Assembly: GCF_900109725.1 (NCBI RefSeq)
Contig: NZ_FOBC01000003.1
Coordinates: forward strand, 124,001 to 188,000
DNA: 64,000 nucleotides
DNA from: Halomonas daqiaonensis
GTDB lineage: Bacteria > Pseudomonadota > Gammaproteobacteria > Pseudomonadales > Halomonadaceae
Reading direction: 5' to 3'
The translations under genes were made by a program, and so were the position numbers. Numbering within the stretch: the stretch's first letter is position 1; each line of letters starts with the position of its first letter. Of this stretch, positions 47,554 through 59,043 are shown one piece after another. The notes below the pieces were generated by a model, which was not told where the DNA came from, made no database searches, and saw only the letters and a program-made list of their open reading frames with translations.

Positions 47554-48648
47554 ATGTCGCGTCTTCGTCCTCTCTTTCTGGCCACCGCGGGTTGGTTGCT
47601 GATGGCTCCCGTGGTCTCGGCGGCGCCGGCGTTATCGGGTGCCTTTATTGCCGACCTGGAGCGCCTTCAGCAGCGGCTGGCGGCCGGCGAGCTCGAGACG
47701 GTGAGCGAGCGAGCCCTGGCCCAGGCCGAGCGCCTGCAAGGGGGCAATGCCGCCGATCGCTGGGCCCGGGCCCTCTACCTGCAACTGGCCGCCGGCGCGG
47801 CGGCTCGCGGCGGCGACCCAGCGGCAGCCGCCGACTATCTTACCGCCGCGCGAAAGATCCGAGGGGTGGAGGCTGAGCAACAGGATCGCTGGCAGCATGA
47901 CGAGGCCCGGTTGCGCCTGGCCGCGGGACAGGTCGAGCGCGGCGGCGAGCTGCTGGCCGATTGGCTGGCGCGCCACGAGGGTGAACCGCGAGATCGCTGG
48001 CGTCTGGCCCGGGCGCTGGCCGAACGGGAAGAGTGGCAGAAGGCTGCCAACTGGGTGGAGCGTGCCCTGGCGGCCACTCCCGAGCCCAGCGAAGCCCAGC
48101 TTGGCCTGGCCGTCACGGTGCTCAGACGCGCCGGTCGCGACACGGCGGCCCTGGCGCTTATGGCCGACGGCCTGGGAGAGAGTCGCGACCCCGAGCGCTG
48201 GCGGCAGGCTGCGGCCCTGGCTTGGCGATTGGGCGATGTCGGCCAGGCCGCGGCGATCCGGGAGGCGGGCTGGCGCCATGGGCTACTCGACGGCGAGGAC
48301 GACTTGCGTCGCCTGATCGATCTTCACCTTGCCGGCGGCACCCCGGCGCGAGCCGCCGAACACCTCACCAGAGCCTTGGAGCAGGGCGAGCTGGAAGACA
48401 GCGAGGCGCATCGGCGCCTGCTGGCCCAGGCCTGGGAGGCAGCACGCGACCGCGACCGTGCCCTGGCTGCCTGGGAGGCTCTCGCCAAGCGTAGCGATGC
48501 TGGCGAGGACTGGCTGAGGCTCGGTCAGCTCGCCCATGCCTGGGGTCGCCAGGAGCTGGCCGAGCTCGCCTTGACCCGGGCGCGTGAACGGGGCGAGGGC
48601 GATGCCCAGCGCTGGCTCGAGGCCATGGCAGCGGCGTCCAGCCGCTAG
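47554..48648 (+). CDS. TPR-repeat periplasmic protein of the TonB2-type operon
   Basis: This 364-residue protein has a signal peptide (LFLATAGWLLMAPVVSAAPA) and helical repeats of TPR type throughout (for example WARALYLQLAAGAAARG and QKAANWVERALAATP). Its family is not named with confidence. TPR proteins follow tonB in related TonB2 operons, where they support transport. It lies 18 bp after tonB and is convergent with xthA. Confidence 0.85.
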   Translation: MSRLRPLFLATAGWLLMAPVVSAAPALSGAFIADLERLQQRLAAGELETVSERALAQAERLQGGNAADRWARALYLQLAAGAAARGGDPAAAADYLTAARKIRGVEAEQQDRWQHDEARLRLAAGQVERGGELLADWLARHEGEPRDRWRLARALAEREEWQKAANWVERALAATPEPSEAQLGLAVTVLRRAGRDTAALALMADGLGESRDPERWRQAAALAWRLGDVGQAAAIREAGWRHGLLDGEDDLRRLIDLHLAGGTPARAAEHLTRALEQGELEDSEAHRRLLAQAWEAARDRDRALAAWEALAKRSDAGEDWLRLGQLAHAWGRQELAELALTRARERGEGDAQRWLEAMAAASSR

Positions 48649-48669
48649 GAGTCTGACGGATCCACCAGC

Positions 48670-49497
48670 CTACAACGCCAGCTCCGTCCAGACCGGGGCA
48701 TGGTCCGAGGGCTTCTCCATACCGCGCAGGTCGTAGTCGATACCGGCCTCCGTCACTTTCTCGGCCAGGGGAGACGTGACCAGGATGTGGTCGATGCGCA
48801 GGCCGCGCCGGGGGTCGCGCTCGAAGCCGCGAGAGCGATAATCGAACCAGCTGAAGCGGTCGTCCGTCTTCGGGTAGCGCACCCGGTAGCTGTCGGCAAG
48901 GCCCCAGCCCTTGATGCCGTCGAGCCATTCGCGTTCCACCGGCTGGAAGCTGGTCTTGCCTTCACGCAACCAGCGTTTGCGATTGGCCTCGCCGATGCCG
49001 ATGTCGCTGTCTTCGGGGGAGATGTTGAAGTCGCCCATCACCGCCAGCCACTCGTCGGGGTGGTGATCTTCGTCAAGCAGCCGTTGCAGTTGGGCGTAGA
49101 AGCGGCGCTTGTGGGGAAACTTCACCGGGTGCTCGACGTTCTCGCCCTGGGGAAAGTAGCCGTTCCACAGCGTGAGGGGGTCGCCGCCGTCCGGGCGCAG
49201 GCGCACGCCAATCATGCGTCGCTGGGCCTCCTCGCCGTCATCGGGAAAGCCGTAAAAGACCGCCTCCGGCTCGCCGCACTGGGCCGTATCGACCATCAGC
49301 GCCACGCCGTAGTGGCCCTTCTGGCCGTGGTAGAAGACGCGATAGCCCAGCGCCTCTACCGCCGCCACGGGGAACTCGCTGTCCTGGACCTTGGTTTCCT
49401 GCAGGCCGACCACCGCCGGGCGATGCGTTTCGACCAAGGCGTTGAGCTGGTGAAGACGGGCGCGGATGCCGTTGATGTTGAAGGAGACCAGGCGCAT
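48670..49497 (-). CDS. xthA: Exodeoxyribonuclease III
   Basis: XthA is the major AP endonuclease and 3'-5' exonuclease of base excision repair. Its 275 residues show [24 protein letters not shown] with the metal-binding Glu, [15 protein letters not shown], and the final [12 protein letters not shown] and PSDHAPVW. A small basic gene lies 2 bp upstream on the same strand, so xthA is probably second in a two-gene unit. Confidence 0.95.
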   Translation of the reverse strand: MRLVSFNINGIRARLHQLNALVETHRPAVVGLQETKVQDSEFPVAAVEALGYRVFYHGQKGHYGVALMVDTAQCGEPEAVFYGFPDDGEEAQRRMIGVRLRPDGGDPLTLWNGYFPQGENVEHPVKFPHKRRFYAQLQRLLDEDHHPDEWLAVMGDFNISPEDSDIGIGEANRKRWLREGKTSFQPVEREWLDGIKGWGLADSYRVRYPKTDDRFSWFDYRSRGFERDPRRGLRIDHILVTSPLAEKVTEAGIDYDLRGMEKPSDHAPVWTELAL

Positions 49498-49499
49498 CG

Positions 49500-49727
49500 T
49501 CAGTCGTCCTTCCGTTCAGGATGGATAGCAATCTGCTGCCCCGCTTCCTGGCGGGCCTGTTTGCGGGCCGCCTGAAGCTTGCGCTGCTGGCGTTTCTTCT
49601 GGGTGAAGCGGGTCGTCGAGGTCACCTGATCGGGGTTCTCGTGACGCCACTTCTTGAAATCCTTGCGCTTGCCGGTGCGGATCTGCACCTTGTCGGCCAA
49701 CGAACGGGTCTTCTTTTGGCGTGTCAT
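49500..49727 (-). CDS. Small basic protein, unknown function
   Basis: This gene encodes 75 residues starting [19 protein letters not shown], very rich in Lys, Arg and Gln, with [11 protein letters not shown] in the middle and a helical basic stretch ([18 protein letters not shown]). AAGGAG lies 8 bp before the ATG, and the stop is 2 bp before xthA, which supports real translation. I do not recognise the family. The composition suggests nucleic-acid binding, but no function is assigned. Confidence 0.75.
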   Translation of the reverse strand: MTRQKKTRSLADKVQIRTGKRKDFKKWRHENPDQVTSTTRFTQKKRQQRKLQAARKQARQEAGQQIAIHPERKDD

Positions 49728-49834
49728 GGTGCCACTCCTTGCATGGATAGGCGCCATTCTACCAGTCGCGGCGGGCCTGCCGACAGCGAGAAGCCGGTGG
49801 CAGCAGACAGGGGCGCGCCCTCGTCGCCGGAGAC

Positions 49835-49843
49835 TGGTACAAT
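49835..49843 (+). promoter_or_regulatory. Candidate extended -10 promoter for rhlB
   Basis: TGGTACAAT matches an extended -10 element (TGN then TACAAT, one base off TATAAT), 54 bp before the rhlB start. No good -35 is visible, which extended -10 promoters can tolerate. Confidence 0.4.
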
Positions 49844-49896
49844 ACCGGTTTGCGTCATGCACCCCATCCACCGATACGGACAAGACAGCACAGCCT

Positions 49897-51171
49897 ATGA
49901 GCGAGTCGGAACAGACCACAGCACCGGCCCAGAACCGCAAGCCCAAGCGCCGCCGGCGCAAGCCGCGGCGTCGTCAGTCGAACTGGGATCTGCGCCAGTT
50001 CCAGGTCCCCGTCGTGGCGGGCAAGTGGCGCTTCCATGACTTCGACTTGCCGCTGCCGCTGATGCGGGCCATCCATGCCCTGGGCTTCGAATACTGCACG
50101 CCGATCCAGGCCGAGGCCCTGGCCCAGACTCTGCTGGGCGGTGACGTGGTGGGCAAGGCCCAGACCGGTACCGGCAAGACCGCGGCCTTCCTGATCTCGA
50201 TCATGGCCTACTTCCTCGAGGAGGAGGCACCCAACGCCCAGAAGCCGGGCGCACCGCGGGCGCTGATCGTGGCCCCGACCCGCGAGCTGGCGCTGCAGAT
50301 CGAGAAAGACGCCAAGGCCCTGGCCCGTTTCACGGAGCTCAAGGTTGCCAGCGTGGTGGGCGGCATGGACTACCAGAAGCAGCGTGAGGCACTGGGGGAC
50401 AGGCTCGACATCCTGGTGGCCACACCGGGACGGTTGCTGGACTTCCACGAGAAGCGCGACGTCGACCTCACCCAGGTGGAAGTGCTGGTGCTGGACGAGG
50501 CGGACCGCATGCTCTCCATGGGCTTCATTCCCGACGTCAAGCGCATCATCCGCCACACGCCGAACAAGGAGCAGCGCCAGACCTTCCTGTTCTCGGCCAC
50601 CTTCAGCCAGGACATCCTCAACCTGGCCAGCCAGTGGACCCATGAGCCGGCCCATGTCGACATCGAGGTCACCGTCGACAACGCGGCCGACATCGATCAG
50701 CGCGTCTATCTGGTCGGCGATGAGGACAAGCAGCGCCTGCTGGTCAACCTGCTCAAGCAGGAGAACTTCGACCGGGTGATGGTATTCGGCAACCGCCGCG
50801 ACCTGGTGCGCAAGCTCAACGAGCTGCTCGAAAAGGCCGGCATCAATGCCGCCATGCTCTCCGGCGACGTGCCCCAGAACCAGCGCATCGAGACCCTCGA
50901 GAAGTTCCGCGAGGGCCAGATCCAGGTGCTGGTTGCCACCGATGTGGCGGGGCGCGGCATCCATATCGAGGACGTCAGCCACGTGATCAACTACACCCTG
51001 CCGGAAGACCCGGAAGACTACGTGCACCGCATCGGCCGCACCGGCCGTGCCGGCGCCAAGGGCGTATCGATCAGCTTCGTCGGGGAAGAAGACGCCTTCT
51101 CGCTGCCCGAGATCGAACGCTACATCAATGACAAGCTACCCTGTGAACACCCGCCGGAAGGCCTGCTCTGA
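49897..51171 (+). CDS. rhlB: ATP-dependent RNA helicase RhlB
   Basis: RhlB is the DEAD-box helicase of the RNase E degradosome. The 424 residues have a short, strongly basic N-terminus ([14 protein letters not shown]), the Q motif TPIQAEAL, Walker [17 protein letters not shown], the DEAD box [12 protein letters not shown], and the C-terminal [10 protein letters not shown]. The ATG at 49897 was chosen over a longer open frame because MSESEQT fits homologues. rne is encoded at 17.5-20.7 kb. Confidence 0.93.
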   Translation: MSESEQTTAPAQNRKPKRRRRKPRRRQSNWDLRQFQVPVVAGKWRFHDFDLPLPLMRAIHALGFEYCTPIQAEALAQTLLGGDVVGKAQTGTGKTAAFLISIMAYFLEEEAPNAQKPGAPRALIVAPTRELALQIEKDAKALARFTELKVASVVGGMDYQKQREALGDRLDILVATPGRLLDFHEKRDVDLTQVEVLVLDEADRMLSMGFIPDVKRIIRHTPNKEQRQTFLFSATFSQDILNLASQWTHEPAHVDIEVTVDNAADIDQRVYLVGDEDKQRLLVNLLKQENFDRVMVFGNRRDLVRKLNELLEKAGINAAMLSGDVPQNQRIETLEKFREGQIQVLVATDVAGRGIHIEDVSHVINYTLPEDPEDYVHRIGRTGRAGAKGVSISFVGEEDAFSLPEIERYINDKLPCEHPPEGLL

Positions 51172-51177
51172 CGGCTC

Positions 51178-53319
<2,142 letters not shown>

Positions 53320-53387
53320 GGCGCACAAGCAAGGCATGAAGGCTGAAGGGGGAGGCGCCGGGCTGCCCGGGGCTATCTTGCAAACGA

Positions 53388-53413
53388 ACGGGCCCGCCAT
53401 CAGGCGGGCCCGT
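53388..53413. terminator. Terminator between convergent dinG and DAHP synthase genes
   Basis: ACGGGCCCGCC and GGCGGGCCCGT form a perfect 11 bp stem around ATCA. Read from the DAHP synthase side it is followed by TCGTTTGC. It can serve both genes. Confidence 0.75.
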
Positions 53414-53439
53414 GAGCGTACTACGGTTGGTGAGAGGCG

Positions 53440-54519
53440 TCAGGCGGCCTGGCGTCGCTCGGCCAGCACCGGGGCGAGTTTCTCGTTCATGCGCTTGAAG
53501 GCTTCCACGGTGGTGTCCCAGTCGATGCAGGCGTCGGTGATCGATACACCATAAGCAAGATCGCCGGGATCATCGGTCATCTTCTGGTTGCCCCAGCCGA
53601 TATTCGATTCGACCATCAGGCCGATGATCGAGTGGTTGCCATCGAGGATCTGGTTGGTGACGTTCTCCAGCACCAGCGGCTGCAGGGCCGCATCCTTGTT
53701 GGAATTGGCGTGGGAGCAGTCGATCATGATGTTGGGCTTGATCCCGGCCTTCTTCAGCTCCTGCTCGGCCAGCGCGACGCTGACGCTGTCATAGTTGGGC
53801 TTGCCGTTGCCGCCGCGCAGCACCACATGGCCGTAGTCGTTGCCGCGCGTGCGGATGATCGCCACCTGGCCGGCCTGGTCGATACCCAGGAAGTTGTGGG
53901 GGTGAGAGACCGACTGCAGGGCATTGACCGCGACATCCAGACTGCCATCGGTGCCATTCTTGAAGCCTACCGGGCAGGAGAGCCCCGAGGACATCTCGCG
54001 ATGGGTCTGGGACTCGGTAGTGCGTGCACCGATGGCCGACCAGCTGATGCAGTCCTGCAGGTACTGCGGCGAGATGGGGTCCAGCGCCTCGGTGGCCAGT
54101 GGCAGGCCCAGCTCGGAAAGCTCGACCAGCAGCTGACGAGCGATGTGCAGGCCTTCCTCGATCTCGAAGGAGCCGTTGAGGTGGGGGTCGTTGATCAGCC
54201 CCTTCCAGCCCACCGTGGTGCGGGGCTTCTCGAAGTAGACGCGCATCACGATGTAGAGGCTGTCCTTGACCTCGTCGGCCAGTCGGCGCAGGCGACGGGC
54301 GTAGTCCAAGGCAGCATCCACGTCATGGATGGAGCAGGGCCCTACCACCATCAACAGGCGGGGGTCGCGGCCGTCGAGGATGGCCTGGATCGTCTCGCGC
54401 CCTTCGATCACCGTGTGCTCGGCGGCCTCGGTGAGAGGAATCTCCCGCTTCAGGGCCTCGGGCGTGATCAGGACGTCCTGGGCGAGAACGTTGAGGTTGT
54501 TGACCTGCTGTTCTGACAT
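53440..54519 (-). CDS. 3-deoxy-7-phosphoheptulonate (DAHP) synthase
   Basis: DAHP synthase condenses phosphoenolpyruvate with erythrose 4-phosphate, the first step of aromatic amino acid synthesis. This AroF/G/H (type I) enzyme of 359 residues has LMVVGPCSIHDVDAALDYA, VYFEKPRTTVGWKGLINDP and GARTTESQTHREMSSGLSCP (shown in pieces) and GFKNGTDG. The ATG at 54519 follows AGGAACCACA and gives MSEQQVNNLNVLAQDV. Which amino acid inhibits it cannot be read from the sequence. Confidence 0.94.
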   Translation of the reverse strand: MSEQQVNNLNVLAQDVLITPEALKREIPLTEAAEHTVIEGRETIQAILDGRDPRLLMVVGPCSIHDVDAALDYARRLRRLADEVKDSLYIVMRVYFEKPRTTVGWKGLINDPHLNGSFEIEEGLHIARQLLVELSELGLPLATEALDPISPQYLQDCISWSAIGARTTESQTHREMSSGLSCPVGFKNGTDGSLDVAVNALQSVSHPHNFLGIDQAGQVAIIRTRGNDYGHVVLRGGNGKPNYDSVSVALAEQELKKAGIKPNIMIDCSHANSNKDAALQPLVLENVTNQILDGNHSIIGLMVESNIGWGNQKMTDDPGDLAYGVSITDACIDWDTTVEAFKRMNEKLAPVLAERRQAA

Positions 54520-54825
54520 TGTGGTTCCTGTGTGGTGTCTGCGCTGATGGCGATGTCCAATGACATCTACTATCGCGCGCGTCAGCAGCAAATTCAATCG
54601 CCGCGGGAACCTGCCGGGCCGCGCCCGGTCCCATCGCCGGCACGGGGCAAGGCAACCGGCTTGATGGACGCCCGATAAACAGGAACACTTGTACCCTTCG
54701 TGATCCACGACCCTGACCATTCAGCGGCTCAAAGGCCCCAGGTTGACACTATGCTAGCAACGCCAGACCTTTCGCGACCCGCCGTCTGGTCGCCGCCCGC
54801 GCCTCTCTGTCCGAGGAGGGCCTGA
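54520..54825. other. Divergent region between DAHP synthase and rpoE genes
   Basis: This 306 bp stretch has no gene I can support. It includes a sigma-E-like promoter candidate (54607-54633) for rpoE and should hold the leader of the DAHP synthase gene. A TTGACA at 54742-54747 lacks a matching -10 at the right distance. Confidence 0.55.
54607..54633 (+). promoter_or_regulatory. Candidate sigma-E promoter for rpoE
   Basis: GAACCT, 16 bp, then TCCCA resembles the sigma-E/AlgU consensus GAACTT-N16-TCTGA (five of six at -35, three of five at -10). It is about 190 bp before rpoE and would give the usual autoregulation. Confidence 0.35.
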
Positions 54826-55431
54826 ATGGACTCCCGGGAAACCGACCAGCAGCTCGTCGAGCGCGCCCAGCAAGGGGACACACGTGCCTTCGACCTGCTG
54901 GTGAAGAAGTACCAGCACAAGATCATTGGCCTGATCGGTCGCTATGTGCACGACCATGCCGAGGTACAGGACGTGGCACAGGAGGCCTTCATCAAGGCCT
55001 ACCGGGCACTGGGCAAGTTTCGCGCGGAGAGCGCCTTCTATACCTGGATGTACCGCATCGCCATCAATACCGCGAAGAACTACCTGGTCTCGAAGGGGCG
55101 TCGTCCTCCGGGCAGTGACCTGGACATCGTCGACGCCGAGATCCTCGATCACAGCGGGCGCCTGGCCGATACCGAAACGCCCGAGGCTGCCATGGCCCGC
55201 GACCAGCTCGAGACGGCCATCTTCGAGGCGATAGAAGACCTGCCCGACGACCTGCGAACCGCGATCACCCTGCGAGAACTCGACGGCCTCTCCTACGAGG
55301 ACATCGCCGCCATCATGCAGTGTCCCGTGGGTACGGTTCGCTCGCGAATCTTTCGGGCTCGAGAGGCGGTAGACCAGCACATCCGCCCGCTTGTCACCAC
55401 CTCCCGCAACCAGGAGCCGGGGGGCGAATGA
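54826..55431 (+). CDS. rpoE: RNA polymerase sigma-E factor (AlgU/RpoE)
   Basis: This is the extracytoplasmic-function sigma factor for envelope stress (AlgU in Pseudomonas). Its 201 residues have region 2 (FDLLVKKYQHKIIGLIGRYV, AEVQDVAQEAFIKAYRALG, FYTWMYRIAINTAKNYL) and region 4 (LPDDLRTAITLRELDGLSYEDIA and GTVRSRIFRAREAVDQ). GGAGG precedes the ATG. mucA and mucB downstream encode the expected anti-sigma system. Confidence 0.95.
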   Translation: MDSRETDQQLVERAQQGDTRAFDLLVKKYQHKIIGLIGRYVHDHAEVQDVAQEAFIKAYRALGKFRAESAFYTWMYRIAINTAKNYLVSKGRRPPGSDLDIVDAEILDHSGRLADTETPEAAMARDQLETAIFEAIEDLPDDLRTAITLRELDGLSYEDIAAIMQCPVGTVRSRIFRAREAVDQHIRPLVTTSRNQEPGGE

Positions 55432-55473
55432 GGTGCCGTTGACGAGAATCTGCAAGCTTTTTGACGATTTGCT

Positions 55474-55500
55474 GAACTGTCCGGCTTTTGCGACGTCATA
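55474..55500 (+). promoter_or_regulatory. Candidate sigma-E-type promoter before mucA
   Basis: GAACTG, 16 bp, then TCATA resembles GAACTT-N16-TCTGA. It lies in the 201 bp gap between rpoE and mucA and might give extra anti-sigma expression under stress. Confidence 0.3.
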
Positions 55501-55632
55501 TGCGGTGACCTGCCCGCTACCGGCGGGCAACAACATGCCGACATGGCCAGGGCGACACGCGCCGATGTCGGGAACTACAGGCTGTCAAAGGACCCGGACC
55601 GGGTCGCCTTGTCGAGTGTGAGGGTGTGAAGA

Positions 55633-56340
55633 ATGAGTCAGAACGCACGGGAGTCGCTTTCTGCCCTGATGGACAACGAAGGGGATGAGTTGGAGCTGCG
55701 TCGAGTGCTTAAGTCACTGGACGATTCCCCGGATGCGGCCGAGGCGTGGCGTCGCTACCATCTGATGCGTAGCCTGATGCGACGCGAGCCCGGAGTCGAC
55801 GTCGCCACCGATCTCTCGGCCGGCATCATGGCGCGTCTGGAAGATGAGCCACTGCCTCGGGTCGAGGCCGGCGAGCCGACCGGGCGTCCCATCTCGCTGG
55901 CGCGTGGCGCCGGCATCGCGGCGGCAGTGTCCCTCATGGTCATCAGCGGCGTGCAGTTCTACAACGGCAGCATCGACGGGGAGCAGGCACCAACCGAGCT
56001 GGCCTCCCAGGGGCAGCCGGCGAGTGAGCTGCAGGCGAGCCCAGTTGCCCTCGGCGGCTCGGAGATGGTGGCCTCGGGGCTCGATAGCCGTTCCTCACTG
56101 CCGAACCTGCCGCTTTTCCAGACGCCTTCCGGTGACTCCCGAGGCGTGATGACGGTGGGGGCAGGCTTCGATTCGCCACTCTTCCTCTCACCTCGGCAGT
56201 CAGTTCGAAATGATCAGCAACAGGCACAGCTGTTGCAGTCCTATCTGGACCGCCATGCCGAAGGCGCGGCGTATCGCAGCGGTGACAGCTGGATGCCGCT
56301 GCTGCGCGCCTCCGGTAGCGAGTCTTTGGGGCAGCACTGA
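55633..56340 (+). CDS. mucA: Anti-sigma-E factor (MucA/RseA)
   Basis: This inner-membrane anti-sigma factor has 235 residues. The cytoplasmic N-terminus has the RseA fold: ESLSALMDNEGDELELRRVL, then AWRRYHLMRSLMR. One membrane helix follows at about 92-108 (GAGIAAAVSLMVISGVQF), then a periplasmic tail that in relatives is cut by DegS/AlgW and RseP/MucP. The end shares one base with the mucB start. Confidence 0.92.
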   Translation: MSQNARESLSALMDNEGDELELRRVLKSLDDSPDAAEAWRRYHLMRSLMRREPGVDVATDLSAGIMARLEDEPLPRVEAGEPTGRPISLARGAGIAAAVSLMVISGVQFYNGSIDGEQAPTELASQGQPASELQASPVALGGSEMVASGLDSRSSLPNLPLFQTPSGDSRGVMTVGAGFDSPLFLSPRQSVRNDQQQAQLLQSYLDRHAEGAAYRSGDSWMPLLRASGSESLGQH

Positions 56341-57368
56341 TGCGTCGGGGTCATTCGACCCGCGGATTCGGCGGGGTGCTTTGCACGGCCCTGCTGATCG
56401 TCTCGTTGATGTTTGCGCTGACCTTCACGTCCAGTGCCGTGGCACAGTCCGATGGCGAATCGTCCCAGGGCATGCTCGAGAGATTCGACTGCCGAACCCT
56501 GGCGGAGCGCGAGTCGCCCGAGACGGCCCTGGCCTGGCTGGAGCGTAGTCTCTGGGCCAACCATTGTTACGAGTTCCAGGCGCGGGCGGTGCGCATTGGT
56601 GCCGACGGGGTGCGTGCGCTAGCGCTTTCCCATGATGTCGTGGAGGGCGCCGAGCGTGAAGTAGCCCGCTTCCTGGACGGTCCCCCGGTGGTCTTCGAAC
56701 GGCGTGGTCGCATCGGTCGCCTGAGCTGGGCCGAGGGTGATACATCGGTACCGGCCTCGCCGGCAGGCATCGCAGAGCACCTCGACAGCCTCTACCGTCT
56801 GCGTCTGAACGGTGAGGAGCGCCTTGCCAACCGCACTACCATCCGTCTCGACATCGAACCCCTGGATGACCTGCGCTACGGCCACCACTTCTGGCTGGAT
56901 ACTGCCACCGCGCTACCGCTCAAGCATATCCTGCTGAATGAGCAGGGGCGCGTGGTGGAGACCTTCCAGATCACCGAGTTGCGTCGGCCCCAACTGCACC
57001 AGGGGGAGATCGATCTCGATCGACCCCGTGCCCATCCGGGAGATCCCTGGCACCCCGCCTGGTTGCCCGAGGGCTTCATTCCCCAGCCGGTGGAGACTCG
57101 CAGTTCTCGCCACGACGATGACATCGATCATGGGGTCTACAGTGACGGGCTTGCCACCCTCAGCCTGTTCGTGGAACCCGTGGAGGGATCGGATCAACTG
57201 ATCCCAGGCATGCATCGCCTCGGCATCTCCCACGCGGCCGTGCGCCATCGCGACCTCGGCGGTCGAATCCGCCAGGTGGTGGTGATGGGGGAGCTTCCAC
57301 CGGGTGTCCTGCTGCGCGTGGCCGATTCGGTGGAGTGGCAGGGCGGCGGTGAGGGCAATATACCCTGA
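56340..57368 (+). CDS. mucB: Sigma-E regulatory protein MucB/RseB
   Basis: MucB is periplasmic and protects MucA from proteolysis until it senses lipid or LPS signals. The 342 residues have a signal peptide (VLCTALLIVSLMFALTFTSSAVAQS, in part) and the two-domain MucB/RseB fold, with YRLRLNGEERLANR and LDDLRYGHHFWLDTATALPL in the large domain and WHPAWLPEGFIPQ opening the small one. It starts in a TGATG overlap with mucA. Confidence 0.92.
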   Translation: MRRGHSTRGFGGVLCTALLIVSLMFALTFTSSAVAQSDGESSQGMLERFDCRTLAERESPETALAWLERSLWANHCYEFQARAVRIGADGVRALALSHDVVEGAEREVARFLDGPPVVFERRGRIGRLSWAEGDTSVPASPAGIAEHLDSLYRLRLNGEERLANRTTIRLDIEPLDDLRYGHHFWLDTATALPLKHILLNEQGRVVETFQITELRRPQLHQGEIDLDRPRAHPGDPWHPAWLPEGFIPQPVETRSSRHDDDIDHGVYSDGLATLSLFVEPVEGSDQLIPGMHRLGISHAAVRHRDLGGRIRQVVVMGELPPGVLLRVADSVEWQGGGEGNIP

Positions 57369-57440
57369 ACTTTTTGCCACACAGGCGGTATTTAAGAACT
57401 CGTCCTTTCTTCCCATCCCTTGTCGACGCAGGAGCCTTTC

Positions 57441-58862
57441 ATGAAGCGCATGACTCGACATTTTTCCCTCTGGATGCTGCTCGCCACGGCCCTGCTGACG
57501 TGGCAAACGGCCGTAGCCCGCGATCTGCCGGACTTTACCGAACTGGTCGATCAGGCCGCGCCCGGGGTAGTGAACATCTCTACCTCGCGCATGGTGGAGC
57601 GCCAGGCATCGCCCTTCCACAACTTCGGCGGCCAGGAGGTTCCCGAGATCTTTCGCCACTTCTTCGGCGACCGTATGCCGGCACCGCCCGGCGGGGAGCC
57701 GGGGCGCAGTGAGGAGCGCCAGTCGCTGGGGTCGGGCTTCATCATCGATGAGGCCGGTTACATCATGACCAATGCCCATGTGGTGGACGGGGCCGATGAG
57801 ATCCTGGTGCGGCTCAACGACCGTCGAGAACTCCAGGCCGAGCTCGTCGGGGCCGACGCCAAGACGGATGTCGCCCTGCTCAAGGTGGACGCCGAGGGTC
57901 TGCCGACCCTCAACCTGGGGGATTCCGATGATCTCCAGGTCGGGGAGTGGGTTGCCGCTATCGGTTCTCCCTTCGGTTTCGATCATTCGGTGACGGCCGG
58001 TATCGTCAGCGCCATCGATCGCACCCTGCCCCGTGATGCCTACGTCCCCTTCATCCAGACCGACGTGGCGATCAACCCGGGTAACTCCGGTGGCCCGCTG
58101 TTCAACCTGGATGGTGAGGTGGTCGGCATCAATTCGCAGATTTTCACCCGCAGCGGCGGCTTCATGGGGCTCTCCTTTGCGATTCCCATCAATGTGGCCC
58201 TGAACGTGGCCGATCAGCTCCGTGATGACGGCCGCGTCAGCCGCGGCTGGCTGGGGGTGATGATCCAGCCGGTGTCCCGTGACCTGGCCGAATCCTTCGG
58301 CATGGACAACACCGAGGGGGCGCTGATTGCCGACCTCGATCCCGAGGGGCCGGCAGCTCGCGGCGGGCTCCAGGCCGGCGATGTCATCCTCTCGGTGAAT
58401 GGCGAGTTGGTGGAGAGTTCCAGCACCCTGCCGCGCTTGATCGGAAGAGTCAGCCCGGGCAGTGAAGTGGAACTGACACTGCTTCGCGACGGCGAGCGTC
58501 GTGAGGAGACCGTCACCCTGGGTGACTGGCCCGACAGCCCGGCTAGTGCGGCGAGTCGCCAGGGCGAAGAGCCAGCCTCGGCGCGGCTGGGCGTCGCCGT
58601 GGAGCGACTGGAGGATGCCGAGCGGCGCGAGCTCGGCATCGAGGGTGGCGTTCGGGTTCGCGAAGTGGACCCGCGTGGCGCCGCCGTCCAGGCGGGCATC
58701 CGTGCCGGCGACATCCTGGTCAGCATCGACCAGAACATGGTGGAAGGCCCCGACCAGCTTGCCGAGCTGGTGGCCGAGCTGCCCGAGGATCGTGCGATCC
58801 CGGTGCGCCTCTACCGCGACGGCCGCTCGCTGTTCGTCGCCCTGCGGCTCTCTAGCGACTGA
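57441..58862 (+). CDS. mucD: Periplasmic Do-family serine protease (DegQ/MucD)
   Basis: This periplasmic quality-control protease has 473 residues: a signal peptide ([18 protein letters not shown]), a trypsin-like domain with His in [13 protein letters not shown], Asp in [12 protein letters not shown] and Ser in [12 protein letters not shown], and two PDZ domains ([19 protein letters not shown] and [18 protein letters not shown]). It is last of the rpoE-mucA-mucB run, where Pseudomonas has mucD, but no mucC lies between. AGGAG precedes the ATG at 57441. Confidence 0.93.
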   Translation: MKRMTRHFSLWMLLATALLTWQTAVARDLPDFTELVDQAAPGVVNISTSRMVERQASPFHNFGGQEVPEIFRHFFGDRMPAPPGGEPGRSEERQSLGSGFIIDEAGYIMTNAHVVDGADEILVRLNDRRELQAELVGADAKTDVALLKVDAEGLPTLNLGDSDDLQVGEWVAAIGSPFGFDHSVTAGIVSAIDRTLPRDAYVPFIQTDVAINPGNSGGPLFNLDGEVVGINSQIFTRSGGFMGLSFAIPINVALNVADQLRDDGRVSRGWLGVMIQPVSRDLAESFGMDNTEGALIADLDPEGPAARGGLQAGDVILSVNGELVESSSTLPRLIGRVSPGSEVELTLLRDGERREETVTLGDWPDSPASAASRQGEEPASARLGVAVERLEDAERRELGIEGGVRVREVDPRGAAVQAGIRAGDILVSIDQNMVEGPDQLAELVAELPEDRAIPVRLYRDGRSLFVALRLSSD

Positions 58863-58894
58863 TCTCGCCGCTCCGGCGAATGGCAGCTATTACA

Positions 58895-58922
58895 CGACCC
58901 GACGGCACCCGCCGTCGGGTCG
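58895..58922 (+). terminator. Terminator after mucD
   Basis: CGACCCGACGGC and GCCGTCGGGTCG form a perfect 12 bp stem around ACCC, starting 33 bp after the mucD stop. It separates the sigma-E module from lepA. Confidence 0.7.
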
Positions 58923-59043
58923 CTGTATCTGGCAGGCGCATCCCGCTACAATGGCGCCCAATCCGATCAGAGCCCGCCAGCCGACCGCATCGCGATCCAC
59001 CGTGTCGGCCGTGGCCCGACACCCACAAGGCAGAATCGACTCG

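Noticed and set aside
54742..54765. TTGACA as a sigma-70 promoter for rpoE
   Set aside because: No -10 box lies 16-18 bp downstream; the sigma-E-like site is the better candidate but also unproven.
58501..59043. Long in-frame extension before lepA
   Set aside because: It overlaps the end of mucD and the terminator at 58895-58922; the conserved LepA start is at 59044.
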